Assembly (NCBI RefSeq): GCF_024721315.2
Contig: NZ_JANFAK020000032.1
Coordinates: 1 to 64,000, forward strand
Direction of reading: 5' to 3'
From: Streptomyces sp. Isolate_45
GTDB lineage: Bacteria; Actinomycetota; Actinomycetes; Streptomycetales; Streptomycetaceae
Length of the DNA stretch: 64,000 bases
The position numbers and the translations under genes are program-made. Below are positions 16,203-24,413 of the stretch, piece by piece. The notes beneath the pieces were generated by a model. That model had not been told where the DNA came from and ran no database searches. It saw only the letters and a list, made by a program, of their open reading frames with translations. Position 1 is the stretch's first letter, and each line of letters opens with the position of its first letter.

Positions 16203-17123
16203 GTGGTACACAGCAGCCGCATTCGCCGGATCGGGAAGAAGGAGGTCGGCGCGGGCCGGCCCACCTACGTGATCGGCGAGATCGGGATCAACCACAACGG
16301 CGAGCTCGCCAACGCCCTGGCGCTCGTCGACGCGGCCGCCGACGCGGGCTGTGACGCGGTGAAGTTCCAGAAGCGCACTCCCGAGATATGCACCCCCCGC
16401 GACCAGTGGGACATCGAACGGGACACCCCCTGGGGCCGGATGACGTACATCGACTACCGCCACCGCGTCGAGTTCGGCGAGGACGAGTACCGCGCCATCG
16501 ACGCGCGGTGTGCCGAGCGCGGCATCGACTGGTTCGCCAGCCCGTGGGACACCGAGGCCGTCGCCTTCCTGGAGAAGTTCGACGTCCCCGCCCACAAGGT
16601 GGCCTCGGCGTCCCTGACCGACGACGAACTGCTCCTCGCCCTGCGCGCCACGGGCAGGACGATCATCCTGTCCACCGGCATGTCCACGCCCCGGCAGATC
16701 CGGCACGCCGTGGAGGTGCTGGGCAGCGAGAACATCGTCCTGCTGCACGCCACGTCCACGTACCCGGCCAAGGCCGAGGAGCTGAACCTGCGGGTCATCC
16801 AGAGCCTGGAGGCGGCGTACCCGAACGTTCCCGTCGGCTACTCCGGCCACGAGACCGGCCTGCAGACCACCGTCGCCGCCGTCGCCATGGGTGCCTGCGC
16901 CGTCGAGCGGCACATCACCCTCGACCGCGCCATGTGGGGCTCCGACCAGGCCGCCTCCGTCGAACCGGGCGGCCTCACCCGCCTCGTCCGCGACATCCGC
17001 ACCATCGAGACCGCCCTCGGCGACGGGATCAAGCGCGTCTACGACTCCGAACTCGCGCCGATGAAGAAGCTCCGCCGCGTCCAGGGCGCCCTCGCCGCCG
17101 AGGGCGTGACGGCCTCGGCATGA
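16203..17123 (+). CDS. neuB: N-acetylneuraminate (nonulosonate) synthase lacking the SAF domain
   Basis: NeuB condenses phosphoenolpyruvate with a mannose-type sugar to form a nine-carbon acid. The TIM-barrel core is complete: VIGEIGINHNGE, AVKFQKRTPEI, DWFASPWDTEAV, HKVASASLTD, IILSTGMSTPRQI, LLHATSTYPA, VGYSGHETGL and AVERHITLDR. The protein ends at residue 306, just after the linker helix. NeuB enzymes normally have about 340 residues with a C-terminal antifreeze-like (SAF) domain that closes the partner subunit's active site. No SAF-like sequence follows, because the next gene starts in overlap (ATGA). Substrate may be mannose or its phosphate (Kdn pathway), as no NeuC epimerase is nearby. 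Confidence 0.88.
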   Translation: MVHSSRIRRIGKKEVGAGRPTYVIGEIGINHNGELANALALVDAAADAGCDAVKFQKRTPEICTPRDQWDIERDTPWGRMTYIDYRHRVEFGEDEYRAIDARCAERGIDWFASPWDTEAVAFLEKFDVPAHKVASASLTDDELLLALRATGRTIILSTGMSTPRQIRHAVEVLGSENIVLLHATSTYPAKAEELNLRVIQSLEAAYPNVPVGYSGHETGLQTTVAAVAMGACAVERHITLDRAMWGSDQAASVEPGGLTRLVRDIRTIETALGDGIKRVYDSELAPMKKLRRVQGALAAEGVTASA

Positions 17124-18181
17124 GCGGCACCCTCGCCCTGGTGGAGAGCCCGGCTCAACTACTGAACGTCCTGGAGTGGGCACACGTCCACCCGGGCGAG
17201 GCAGCGTCCCTCACCGTCGCCGTCCTGCAGCCGACGGATCCGCGCTCGCGCGAACAGGTCCGCCGGCTGTGCCGGTACGCCTCGCGGGCCGGGGTGGCGT
17301 GGAGGCGCTACGAGGTGCGCGCCGGGTACCTGGAGCGGGCCCAGGAGCTGGTTCGTCTCGGCCGGGCGGTCGCGGCCGCCGAACACCTGGTGATCGGCGA
17401 CCTGTTCTCCCGTACGATCCAGCTGCTGCTGCCGCGGTCCAGGGCCCGCGAGGTGGTCGTGGTGGACGACGGTACGGCCACCACGGAGCTGGTCAGCCTG
17501 CTGACGTCCGGGCAGCAGCTGACGCGCTGGCACCAGGGCGAGGTCAGACCGTCCGCCAGGACGGGACCGGTGAGCCGCTGGCTGGCCCGCGAGGGCCTGG
17601 CCCGCGCCACCTTCTTCACCTGCATGCCGGTGGAGGCCCCGCCGGGCACCGAGGTCCGGGCCAACACGTACGCGTGGAGCCGGGAGACCTTCGGGCCGGT
17701 GCGCGTGCTCCCCGGGGCCGATCTGGCGGGCAGCTCCCTCGTGGAGACCGGCGTCATCGACGAGGACCGGTACGTCGAGGCGGTCGGCTGGATCGCCGAC
17801 AGCCGCCGGGCGGGGCGGTACCTGGCGCACCGCAGGGAGAGCCCGCGGAAGCTGGACCGGATCGCCGCCGCCACCGGCATGGAGATCGTCCATCCGGAAC
17901 TGCCGCTGGAATTGACCGCGTTGACCGAACCCATCGGTCTGTCCGTGCTGACCTTCGCGTCCACCGTCGCCTACACCCTGCCCATCGTGCTCGGCGGTTC
18001 GCCGGTGCGGGTGGAGCTGTGCGAGCTCGACGACGCCTGGATCACCCCGGAGACCGCGGAGCGTTCGGTGGACTTCCTGCGGAGGATCTCCGCCCAGGCC
18101 GTGCACCGCCACGGGCTGGCGAGGATCCCGCCGCAGGGGCGCGGCCGTCGCCCGTCAGAACCGCTGCCAGCGCCCCAGTGA
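17120..18181 (+). CDS. Putative sialyltransferase-like glycosyltransferase
   Basis: A 353-residue protein without an obvious named family. It carries the three short motifs shared by bacterial sialyltransferases of GT38/GT52/GT80: D-D-G at 116-118 (VVVVDDGTATTEL), H-P at 258-259 (MEIVHPELP) and S-T at 281-282 (TFASTVAYTLP), in the usual order and spacing. YLAHRRESPRKLD before the HP motif resembles Lst-type enzymes. It is coupled to neuB through ATGA, so it probably uses the CMP-sugar made by neuA-neuB. Its 3' end overlaps the convergent beta-propeller gene. Activity is inferred from motifs and context. Confidence 0.6.
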   Translation: MSGTLALVESPAQLLNVLEWAHVHPGEAASLTVAVLQPTDPRSREQVRRLCRYASRAGVAWRRYEVRAGYLERAQELVRLGRAVAAAEHLVIGDLFSRTIQLLLPRSRAREVVVVDDGTATTELVSLLTSGQQLTRWHQGEVRPSARTGPVSRWLAREGLARATFFTCMPVEAPPGTEVRANTYAWSRETFGPVRVLPGADLAGSSLVETGVIDEDRYVEAVGWIADSRRAGRYLAHRRESPRKLDRIAAATGMEIVHPELPLELTALTEPIGLSVLTFASTVAYTLPIVLGGSPVRVELCELDDAWITPETAERSVDFLRRISAQAVHRHGLARIPPQGRGRRPSEPLPAPQ

Positions 18182-19318
18182 GAGCGCCGCGCCGTCCTTC
18201 TGCCGGTTGACGAGCAGTTCGCCCCGGGCGCTGAGCGAGGCGACGACGACCCTGCCGCGGGCGTCGACGGCGAGGGCCGGGGACTCCAGCCCCTCCTCCC
18301 CGATCTCCGTCCACCAGAGCCCGGCCGCCTCGTGTTCGGTGGGATAGGCGGCCAGGGCCGTACGGCCGCCGACGGTCCGCAGGGCCAGCACGGTGCAGTC
18401 GTGGCCCTCGACCACCGCGCGGGTCGCGGCGACGGCCCCGGAGGCGGGACCACCGCCGAGGGCATGGGTGCCGGCGCCCTCGCGGTGGGCGAACACGCCG
18501 CTGCCGTCGGCCGCGTGCCAGAAGTGGGTGACCCGTCCGGGTGCCGTTTCGAGGGCGACCGACGATCCGTCCTGGGCCAGGAACGGAAGGTCCTCGCCCC
18601 TGTCCATGGAGGAGCCCGGGGCGCTCCGGGTCCAGAGCGAGATCCCCCTCTCACCGGGCGCGGCGAGCCCGACCCTGCCGTCACCGGTGGAGGCGGCGCT
18701 GATCCCCTCGAAGGCCTTGCTGCCGTGCAGGTCCTCCCAGTCGCCCCAGTTGCCCGTCGCGTCCTGGTACTTCACGTGGATGCCCCGGCCCGCGTTGCGC
18801 ACGAAGACGTGGGCCGCGCCCCGGGCGTCGACGGCGACGGCCGGCGGGCCGCCCCGGTGGGACATCTCCGGCCTCCGGTAGAGGGTGCCGAGGTCCTGCC
18901 ACGGCGCGAGCGGGCGACCGGTCTGGTACTGCACCGCGTGGTGGTAGGTGACGGTGACGCCCTCGCCGTCCGGTGACCGGCGGCGGCGCCGGCCCACGAA
19001 GTGGGCGTACCCGTCGGGTCCTTGGCCCACCGCGAGATCGGTCAGGTCCGGTGCGGGGAACAGCTCGGGGCCGCTCCAGTCGGGGCCTCCGGGGGTCCGC
19101 TCGGTCCAGCGCAGCAGGCCGCCCTCGGTGCGCGCGTAGGCGGTGAGGCGTCCGTCCCGGCCCGCCAGCATCCAGCGGCCCACCAGGGGGCCCAGGGCGA
19201 CGGAGTCCCAGTCACCCGCGGGGGCCGGTGCGGAGCCGGGCGCGGGTGCGCGGGCGGCGTCCGGTCGGGTCGTGTGGGCAGCGGGCTTGCGCGCCTTGCG
19301 CGTGGATCGCGTCGCCAT
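18155..19318 (-). CDS. Beta-propeller protein, PLL-lectin/sialidase-like repeats
   Basis: A 387-residue protein with a basic, Ala/Pro-rich N-terminus (about 45 residues, no clear signal peptide) followed by repeated blades that end in W-x-x-W or similar (DWSGPELF, PWQDLGTLY, NWGDWEDLHG) and contain PAVAVDARGAAHVFVRN. Such repeats are seen in PLL-type lectins and sialidase-like propellers. Catalytic sialidase Asp-boxes (SxDxGxTW) are not visible, so binding is likelier than cleavage. The start is uncertain (ATG 19318; an in-frame GTG at 19348 is possible). It lies convergent to the sialyltransferase-like gene with 27 bp of overlap. Confidence 0.55.
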   Translation of the reverse strand: MATRSTRKARKPAAHTTRPDAARAPAPGSAPAPAGDWDSVALGPLVGRWMLAGRDGRLTAYARTEGGLLRWTERTPGGPDWSGPELFPAPDLTDLAVGQGPDGYAHFVGRRRRRSPDGEGVTVTYHHAVQYQTGRPLAPWQDLGTLYRRPEMSHRGGPPAVAVDARGAAHVFVRNAGRGIHVKYQDATGNWGDWEDLHGSKAFEGISAASTGDGRVGLAAPGERGISLWTRSAPGSSMDRGEDLPFLAQDGSSVALETAPGRVTHFWHAADGSGVFAHREGAGTHALGGGPASGAVAATRAVVEGHDCTVLALRTVGGRTALAAYPTEHEAAGLWWTEIGEEGLESPALAVDARGRVVVASLSARGELLVNRQKDGAALSLGRWQRF

Positions 19319-19453
19319 GGCCCGCCAGCAACCTTTCCCCTTCGCCACTCGAACAAATTGAGGATACCCCGGGGCCCTTGCGGCCCGTTCCTGCGCTTAT
19401 CTTGTAGCCCGCTACATCCCCCCGCATCCCGTTCGGAAGGCCGGTCCCCGGGC

Positions 19454-20596
19454 ATGACTTCAGACAGCACCGCCACGACGACGCTCCAGGAGGGCCCGTC
19501 GGCCCCCGGGCGTGCGCCCCGCCCGCCCCGTTCGCGCGGCAGTCGGATCCGGCGGGTGCTGGCCTGGAGCGCGGCCGTCCTCGTCCTGGGCGCCGCCGGC
19601 ACCGGGTGGTGGGTGTACAGCCATCTGAACGGGAACATCGACAGCGTCGACCTCAACCAGGCGATCGGCGCCGACAACCGGCCGCCGAAGGTCGTGAAGA
19701 ACGCCCAGAACGTCCTCGTGCTCGGCTCCGACTCGCGGGCCGGCGCCAACGGCGACCTCGACCACGGCGACGTCAGCGGCGCCCGCTCCGACACCGCGAT
19801 GCTGGTGCACATACCCGAGGGCCGGGCCAGGGCCACCGCGGTGAGCATCCCCCGCGACACCCTGATCTCCCGGCCCGAGTGCAAGGACAAGGACGGCAAG
19901 AGCGTCTCCGCCGCCAACCGGGTCATGTTCAACTCCGTGTACACGCTGGCCGGGCCGGCCTGCGTGGTCAAGACCGTCGAGCAGATGTCCGGGATCCGCG
20001 TGGACCACTTCGTCGAGGTGGACTTCGCGGGCTTCAAGGGCCTCGTGGACGCCCTCGGCGGGGTCACCGTCACCCTCGACCAGCCGATGACCGGCACGAA
20101 GGGCGGGCTCAAGCTGGACGCGGGCACGCACCGGCTGGACGGCACGGCCTCCTTGAAGTTCGTCCGGACCCGGTACGGCTACGGCGACGGCAGCGACCTC
20201 GGACGGATAGGCCTCCAGCAGCAGTTCATGCTCGCCATGCTGTCCGAGATCAAGAAGCAGGACGCCCTCGGCAACCCGGCCCGCCTCTACAAGCTCGCGG
20301 ACGCCGGCACCAAGTCGCTGACCACCGACTCCGACCTCGCCTCGCTCACCGCGCTGTCCGACTTCGCGCAGAGCATGAAGGGCGTGGACCCGGCGACGAT
20401 GGAGACCATCATGCTGCCCGTCGCCTACGACAAGGTGGACCGCAACCGGGTCGTCGTCGCCGAGCCCCAGGCCTCGCAGCTGTGGGACGCGCTGCGCAGC
20501 GACCAGAAGGTGCCCGCGGCGGCGAAGGACTCCCCCGCGAAGGGCGGCGGCCCGGGCACCAAATCCCCGGCGCCCAAGCCGTCGCCCTCCTCCTAG
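19454..20596 (+). CDS. LytR-CpsA-Psr (LCP) family glycopolymer ligase
   Basis: A 380-residue membrane-anchored enzyme. LCP proteins transfer undecaprenyl-phosphate-linked glycopolymers to peptidoglycan outside the membrane. After a basic cytoplasmic head, one membrane segment (VLAWSAAVLVLGAAGTGWWVY) precedes the LCP domain: NVLVLGSDSRAG, SDTAMLVHIPEG, AVSIPRDTLI (with the conserved Arg and Asp), FNSVYTLAGP, VDHFVEVDFAGF and SLKFVRTRYGYGDGSDLGRIGLQQQ-type substrate loop. The tail is Pro/Lys/Ser-rich. ATG 19454 follows GGAAGG. Next to neuAB and three glycosyltransferases it is the natural candidate for anchoring the polymer. Confidence 0.85.
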   Translation: MTSDSTATTTLQEGPSAPGRAPRPPRSRGSRIRRVLAWSAAVLVLGAAGTGWWVYSHLNGNIDSVDLNQAIGADNRPPKVVKNAQNVLVLGSDSRAGANGDLDHGDVSGARSDTAMLVHIPEGRARATAVSIPRDTLISRPECKDKDGKSVSAANRVMFNSVYTLAGPACVVKTVEQMSGIRVDHFVEVDFAGFKGLVDALGGVTVTLDQPMTGTKGGLKLDAGTHRLDGTASLKFVRTRYGYGDGSDLGRIGLQQQFMLAMLSEIKKQDALGNPARLYKLADAGTKSLTTDSDLASLTALSDFAQSMKGVDPATMETIMLPVAYDKVDRNRVVVAEPQASQLWDALRSDQKVPAAAKDSPAKGGGPGTKSPAPKPSPSS

Positions 20597-20611
20597 TGCT
20601 GTCAACCCGTC

Positions 20612-22114
20612 CTAGCGGTCCCTGCGCGGGCCCACCTCGCCGCGGCCGAGGCGGCTGTGGCCGCGGCCGTACAGGAAGTAGACGACCACGCCGATCGCCA
20701 TCCAGATGCCGAAGCGGATCCAGGTCTCGGCCGGCAGGTTGAGCATCAGCCAGAGCGAGGCCCCGATCGACACGATCGGGACGAACGGCACCCACGGGGT
20801 GCGGAACGCCCGGTGCAGGTCGGGGCGGGTCCGGCGCAGGATGATCACGCCGAGGGCGACGATCACGAAGGCGAACAGGGTGCCGATGTTCACGAGTTCC
20901 GCGAGCTTCTCCAGGCTGGTGAAGCCCGCGAGGACCGCGATGAGCACACCGAGCAGGATGGTCGCCCGGTAGGGCGTGCGGTACTTGGGGTGGGTGACGG
21001 AGAAGACGCGCGGCAGCAGTCCGTCACGGCTCATCGCGAAGAACACGCGGGTCTGCCCGAGGAGCAGGATCATGCACACGGTGATCAACCCGACGGACGC
21101 CCCGAGGCTGATGGCACCGGCGAAGAACGGTTGGTTCACCGATTTGAAGGCTTCGGCGAGTGGCGCGGTCGGCGACATCTGCGTGTAGTGCTGCATGCCG
21201 GTGACCACCAGCGTCACCGCGACGTAGAGCACCGTGCAGATGATCAGCGAGCCGAGGATGCCGCGCGGCATGTCCCGTTGTGGGTTCTTCGTCTCCTCGG
21301 CCGCGGTGGCCACGACGTCGAAGCCGATGAAGGCGAAGAAGATCAGCGAGGCGGCGGTGAAGATGCCCATGACGCCGAAGTTGGTGGGCGCGTAGCCGAA
21401 GAGCAGTTGGACCAGCGGCGCGTGGATGCCGCCGCCCGCCTCCTGCGGCTGGGCCGGCGGGATGAACGGGGAGTAGTTGTCGGCCTTGATGAAGAACAGG
21501 CCGGCGATGATGACGAGCATCACCACGGTCACCTTGATGGCGACGACGATCGCGGTGAGCCGGGCCGACAGCTTCGTCCCGATGACCAGGACCGCTGTGA
21601 GCACCAGGATCAGCAGGAACGCCAGCAGGTCGAAGGTGCCGCCGGCGTCAGGCCCGGACAGCGCGGCCGGCATGTCCCAGCCCAGGTTGGTCTCCATGAG
21701 GTGGCGCACGTACCCGGACCAGCCGACCGCCACCACGGCGGTGCCGAGCGCGAACTCCAGCACCAGGTCCCAGCCGATGATCCAGGCCGGTAGCTCGCCG
21801 ATGGAGGCGTACGCGAAGGTGTACGCCGAGCCGGCCACCGGGACGGTGGACGCGAACTCCGCGTAGCACAGGGCCGCGAGGGCGCAGACGATGCCCGCCG
21901 CCACGAAGGCGAGGGCGGTGGCGGGACCGGCGTTGTTCCGGGCGGCGATGCCCGTGAGGACGAAGATGCCGGTGCCGATGATGACGCCGACGCCGAAGAC
22001 CGTCAGGTCCCAGGCCGAGAGCGATTTGCGGAGCGCGTGTTCCGGCTCCTCCGTGTCACGGATCGACTGCTCGACCGATTTGGTGCGGAAAGGACTGTTC
22101 AGATCCGTACTCAC
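20612..22114 (-). CDS. APC-family amino acid permease
   Basis: A 500-residue integral membrane transporter with about 12-14 membrane segments. The hallmark GVGVIIGTGIFVLTG binds the amino-acid backbone, and VPVAGSAYTFAYASIGELPAWIIGWDLVLE is typical of the cationic amino acid (CAT/YfnA-like) branch, as are GFDVVATAAEETKNPQRDMP and SRDGLLP. GTG 22114 with GGAGGTG upstream is chosen over a longer frame reaching 22210, which would cover the hairpin. It ends 15 bp from the convergent LCP stop. The substrate is not determinable from sequence. Confidence 0.88.
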   Translation of the reverse strand: MSTDLNSPFRTKSVEQSIRDTEEPEHALRKSLSAWDLTVFGVGVIIGTGIFVLTGIAARNNAGPATALAFVAAGIVCALAALCYAEFASTVPVAGSAYTFAYASIGELPAWIIGWDLVLEFALGTAVVAVGWSGYVRHLMETNLGWDMPAALSGPDAGGTFDLLAFLLILVLTAVLVIGTKLSARLTAIVVAIKVTVVMLVIIAGLFFIKADNYSPFIPPAQPQEAGGGIHAPLVQLLFGYAPTNFGVMGIFTAASLIFFAFIGFDVVATAAEETKNPQRDMPRGILGSLIICTVLYVAVTLVVTGMQHYTQMSPTAPLAEAFKSVNQPFFAGAISLGASVGLITVCMILLLGQTRVFFAMSRDGLLPRVFSVTHPKYRTPYRATILLGVLIAVLAGFTSLEKLAELVNIGTLFAFVIVALGVIILRRTRPDLHRAFRTPWVPFVPIVSIGASLWLMLNLPAETWIRFGIWMAIGVVVYFLYGRGHSRLGRGEVGPRRDR

Positions 22115-22160
22115 CGACGCACCTCCGAAAGGTGGCGTACGCAGCACGCGGACGCGAACG

Positions 22161-22198
22161 GGCCGGGAGGCCCACCCTTCAAGGGTGATCTCCCGGCC
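22161..22198 (-). terminator. Strong hairpin between dxs and the permease gene
   Basis: GGCCGGGAG (22161-22169) pairs with CTCCCGGCC (22190-22198), and an inner ACCCTT/AAGGGT stem stacks on it. It lies 46 bp after the dxs stop, so it probably terminates dxs. It could also shape the permease leader. Confidence 0.65.
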
Positions 22199-22244
22199 CG
22201 TGACGTGCAACCGCGCGTGATCCGGGCGGGTGGCCCGGCGCCGA

Positions 22245-24161
22245 CTAGTCGACGGTGGCGGCCTGCTCGCTGTCGTAGCGGCCGTCCAGCTTGGCGACGA
22301 GACCCGTGACCTGCCGCGCGATGTCCGGAGCGGTCAGGCCGATTTCGGCCATGATCTCCTTGCGCAGCGCGTGGTCGAGGAAGCGCTGCGGGATGCCGAA
22401 GTCGCGCAGCGGGACGTCGACCCCGGCGTCGCGCAGGGCCTGCGAGACGGCGGCGCCGACACCGCCGGTGCGGCCGTTGTCCTCGACGGTGACGACGACC
22501 CGGTGGCCGTCCGCGAGCGGGGCCAGGGCCTCGTCCACCGGCTTGACCCAGCGCGGGTCGACGACGGTCGAGGTGATGCCCTGCTTGTCGAGGAGGTCGG
22601 CGATCTCCAGGCACATCGGGGCGAGCGCGCCGACCGAGACGATGAGTACGTCCGGACGGGTGACGTCGGCGGCCGGGGTGCGCAGCACGTCCATGCCGCC
22701 GATGCGACCGACGGCCGGTACGGCCGGGCCGACGACGCCCTTGGAGTACCGCACGACCGTCGGCGCGTCCTTGACCTCGACGGCCTCGCGGAGCTGGGCG
22801 CGCAGCTGTTCGGCGTCACGGGGTGCGGCGAGGCGCAGCCCGGGAACCACCTGGAGGATGGACATGTCCCACATGCCGTTGTGGGAGGCGCCGTCGTCAC
22901 CGGTGACGCCGGCCCGGTCCAGGACGAAGGTGACCCCGCACTTGTGCAGGGCGACGTCCATCAGGACCTGGTCGAAGGCGCGGTTCAGGAAGGTCGCGTA
23001 GACGGCGAAGACCGGGTGGACGCCGCCGGTGGCGAGGCCGGCCGCGGAGGTGGCGCCGTGCTGCTCCGCGATGCCGACGTCGTAGATGCGGTTCGGGAAG
23101 GCCTCGGCGAACTTGTTGAGGCCGACCGGGTGGAGCATCGCGGCGGTGATGCCGACGACGTCGGGTCGGTCGTGGCCCAGCTTGACCATCTCGTCGGCGA
23201 AGACGGAGGTCCAGCTGGCGGCGGCGGTCTTCACCGGCAGGCCGGTGTCCGGGTGGATGACGCCGACCGCGTGGAAGCGGTCCGCCTCGTGTTCCAGGGC
23301 CGGGGTGTAGCCGCGGCCCTTCTGGGTGAGGCAGTGCACGATGACCGGGCCGCTGAAGCGCTTGGCGCGCGTGAGGGCGGACTCCAGGGCCTCGATGTCG
23401 TGGCCGTCGATCGGCCCGATGTACTTCAGGCCCAGGTCCTCGAACATGCCCTGCGGGGCGATGAAGTCCTTGAGGCCCTTCTTGGCGCCGTGGAGGGTCT
23501 CGTAGAGGGGCTTCCCGACGACCGGGGTGCGCTCCAGGAGGTCCTTGCCGCGGGCCAGGAAGCGCTCGTAGCCGTCCGTGGTGCGCAGGGTCGCCAGGTG
23601 GTTCGCGAGGCCGCCGATGGTGGGGCCGTACGAGCGCTCGTTGTCGTTGACGACGATGACCAGCGGGCGGTCCTTGGCGGCGGCGATGTTGTTCAGCGCC
23701 TCCCAGGCCATGCCGCCGGTCAGCGCGCCGTCGCCGATGACGGCGGCGACGTGGTGGTCCTCTCGGCCGAGGACCTCGTTGGCCTTGGCGAGACCGTCGG
23801 CCCAGCCCAGCACCGTGGAGGCGTGGGAGTTCTCGATGATGTCGTGGTCGGACTCGGCGCGCGAGGGGTAGCCGGAGAGGCCGCCCTTGGAGCGCAGGTC
23901 GGAGAAGTCCTGGCGGCCGGTGAGCAGCTTGTGCACGTAGGCCTGGTGCCCGGTGTCGAAGAGGACCTTGTCCTTCGGGGACTCGAAGACCCGGTGCAGG
24001 GCGATCGTCAGTTCGACCACCCCCAGGTTGGGGCCGAGGTGCCCGCCGGTCTTGGAGACGGCGTCGACGAGGAAGGACCTGATCTCGGCGGCGAGCTGGT
24101 CGAGCTCCTCCTGGCTGAGCCGGTCCAGATCGCGCGGTCCCTTGATGCGGGTCAGCAGCAC
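22245..24161 (-). CDS. dxs: 1-Deoxy-D-xylulose-5-phosphate synthase
   Basis: A 638-residue thiamin-diphosphate enzyme joining pyruvate and glyceraldehyde 3-phosphate in the first step of the MEP isoprenoid pathway. Visible are [35 protein letters not shown], the ThDP/Mg2+ motif [27 protein letters not shown]-equivalent [13 protein letters not shown], and the transketolase Pyr domain ([15 protein letters not shown] [19 protein letters not shown]). GTG 24161 with AAGGAGG upstream gives the usual N-terminus ([16 protein letters not shown]). The frame is open further 5' but without family similarity. Confidence 0.95.
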   Translation of the reverse strand: MLLTRIKGPRDLDRLSQEELDQLAAEIRSFLVDAVSKTGGHLGPNLGVVELTIALHRVFESPKDKVLFDTGHQAYVHKLLTGRQDFSDLRSKGGLSGYPSRAESDHDIIENSHASTVLGWADGLAKANEVLGREDHHVAAVIGDGALTGGMAWEALNNIAAAKDRPLVIVVNDNERSYGPTIGGLANHLATLRTTDGYERFLARGKDLLERTPVVGKPLYETLHGAKKGLKDFIAPQGMFEDLGLKYIGPIDGHDIEALESALTRAKRFSGPVIVHCLTQKGRGYTPALEHEADRFHAVGVIHPDTGLPVKTAAASWTSVFADEMVKLGHDRPDVVGITAAMLHPVGLNKFAEAFPNRIYDVGIAEQHGATSAAGLATGGVHPVFAVYATFLNRAFDQVLMDVALHKCGVTFVLDRAGVTGDDGASHNGMWDMSILQVVPGLRLAAPRDAEQLRAQLREAVEVKDAPTVVRYSKGVVGPAVPAVGRIGGMDVLRTPAADVTRPDVLIVSVGALAPMCLEIADLLDKQGITSTVVDPRWVKPVDEALAPLADGHRVVVTVEDNGRTGGVGAAVSQALRDAGVDVPLRDFGIPQRFLDHALRKEIMAEIGLTAPDIARQVTGLVAKLDGRYDSEQAATVD

Positions 24162-24338
24162 CCGTGCCTCCTTGCAGTTGCTTGCTGGTCTGTCGAGTCT
24201 AATGTTCCGCTCGCGGGGGCGGTCATCGGGCGGCACCCGGAAGGTCACGCCTTTGTCATACCTGTACACCCCGGCGCGGAATCACACATCCCAAACGGGC
24301 CCATACCCGCACACCTGTACGCACACATGTACGCACAG

Positions 24339-24371
24339 GTGCCCGGCGCCACACGAAGTGGCACCGGGCAC
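24339..24371 (-). terminator. Terminator of the xylFGH operon
   Basis: GTGCCCGG (24339-24346) pairs with CCGGGCAC (24364-24371) and GCCAC pairs with GTGGC inside, with one mismatch and a 5-base loop. It lies 43 bp after the permease stop. Upstream of it (24311-24341) GTACGCACA occurs twice in a small CACCTGT/ACAGGTG inverted repeat of unknown meaning. Confidence 0.7.
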
Positions 24372-24413
24372 TGTGACGGGTCTTACCGCCTGGGGACGCC
24401 CGAGGGCGCGCGG

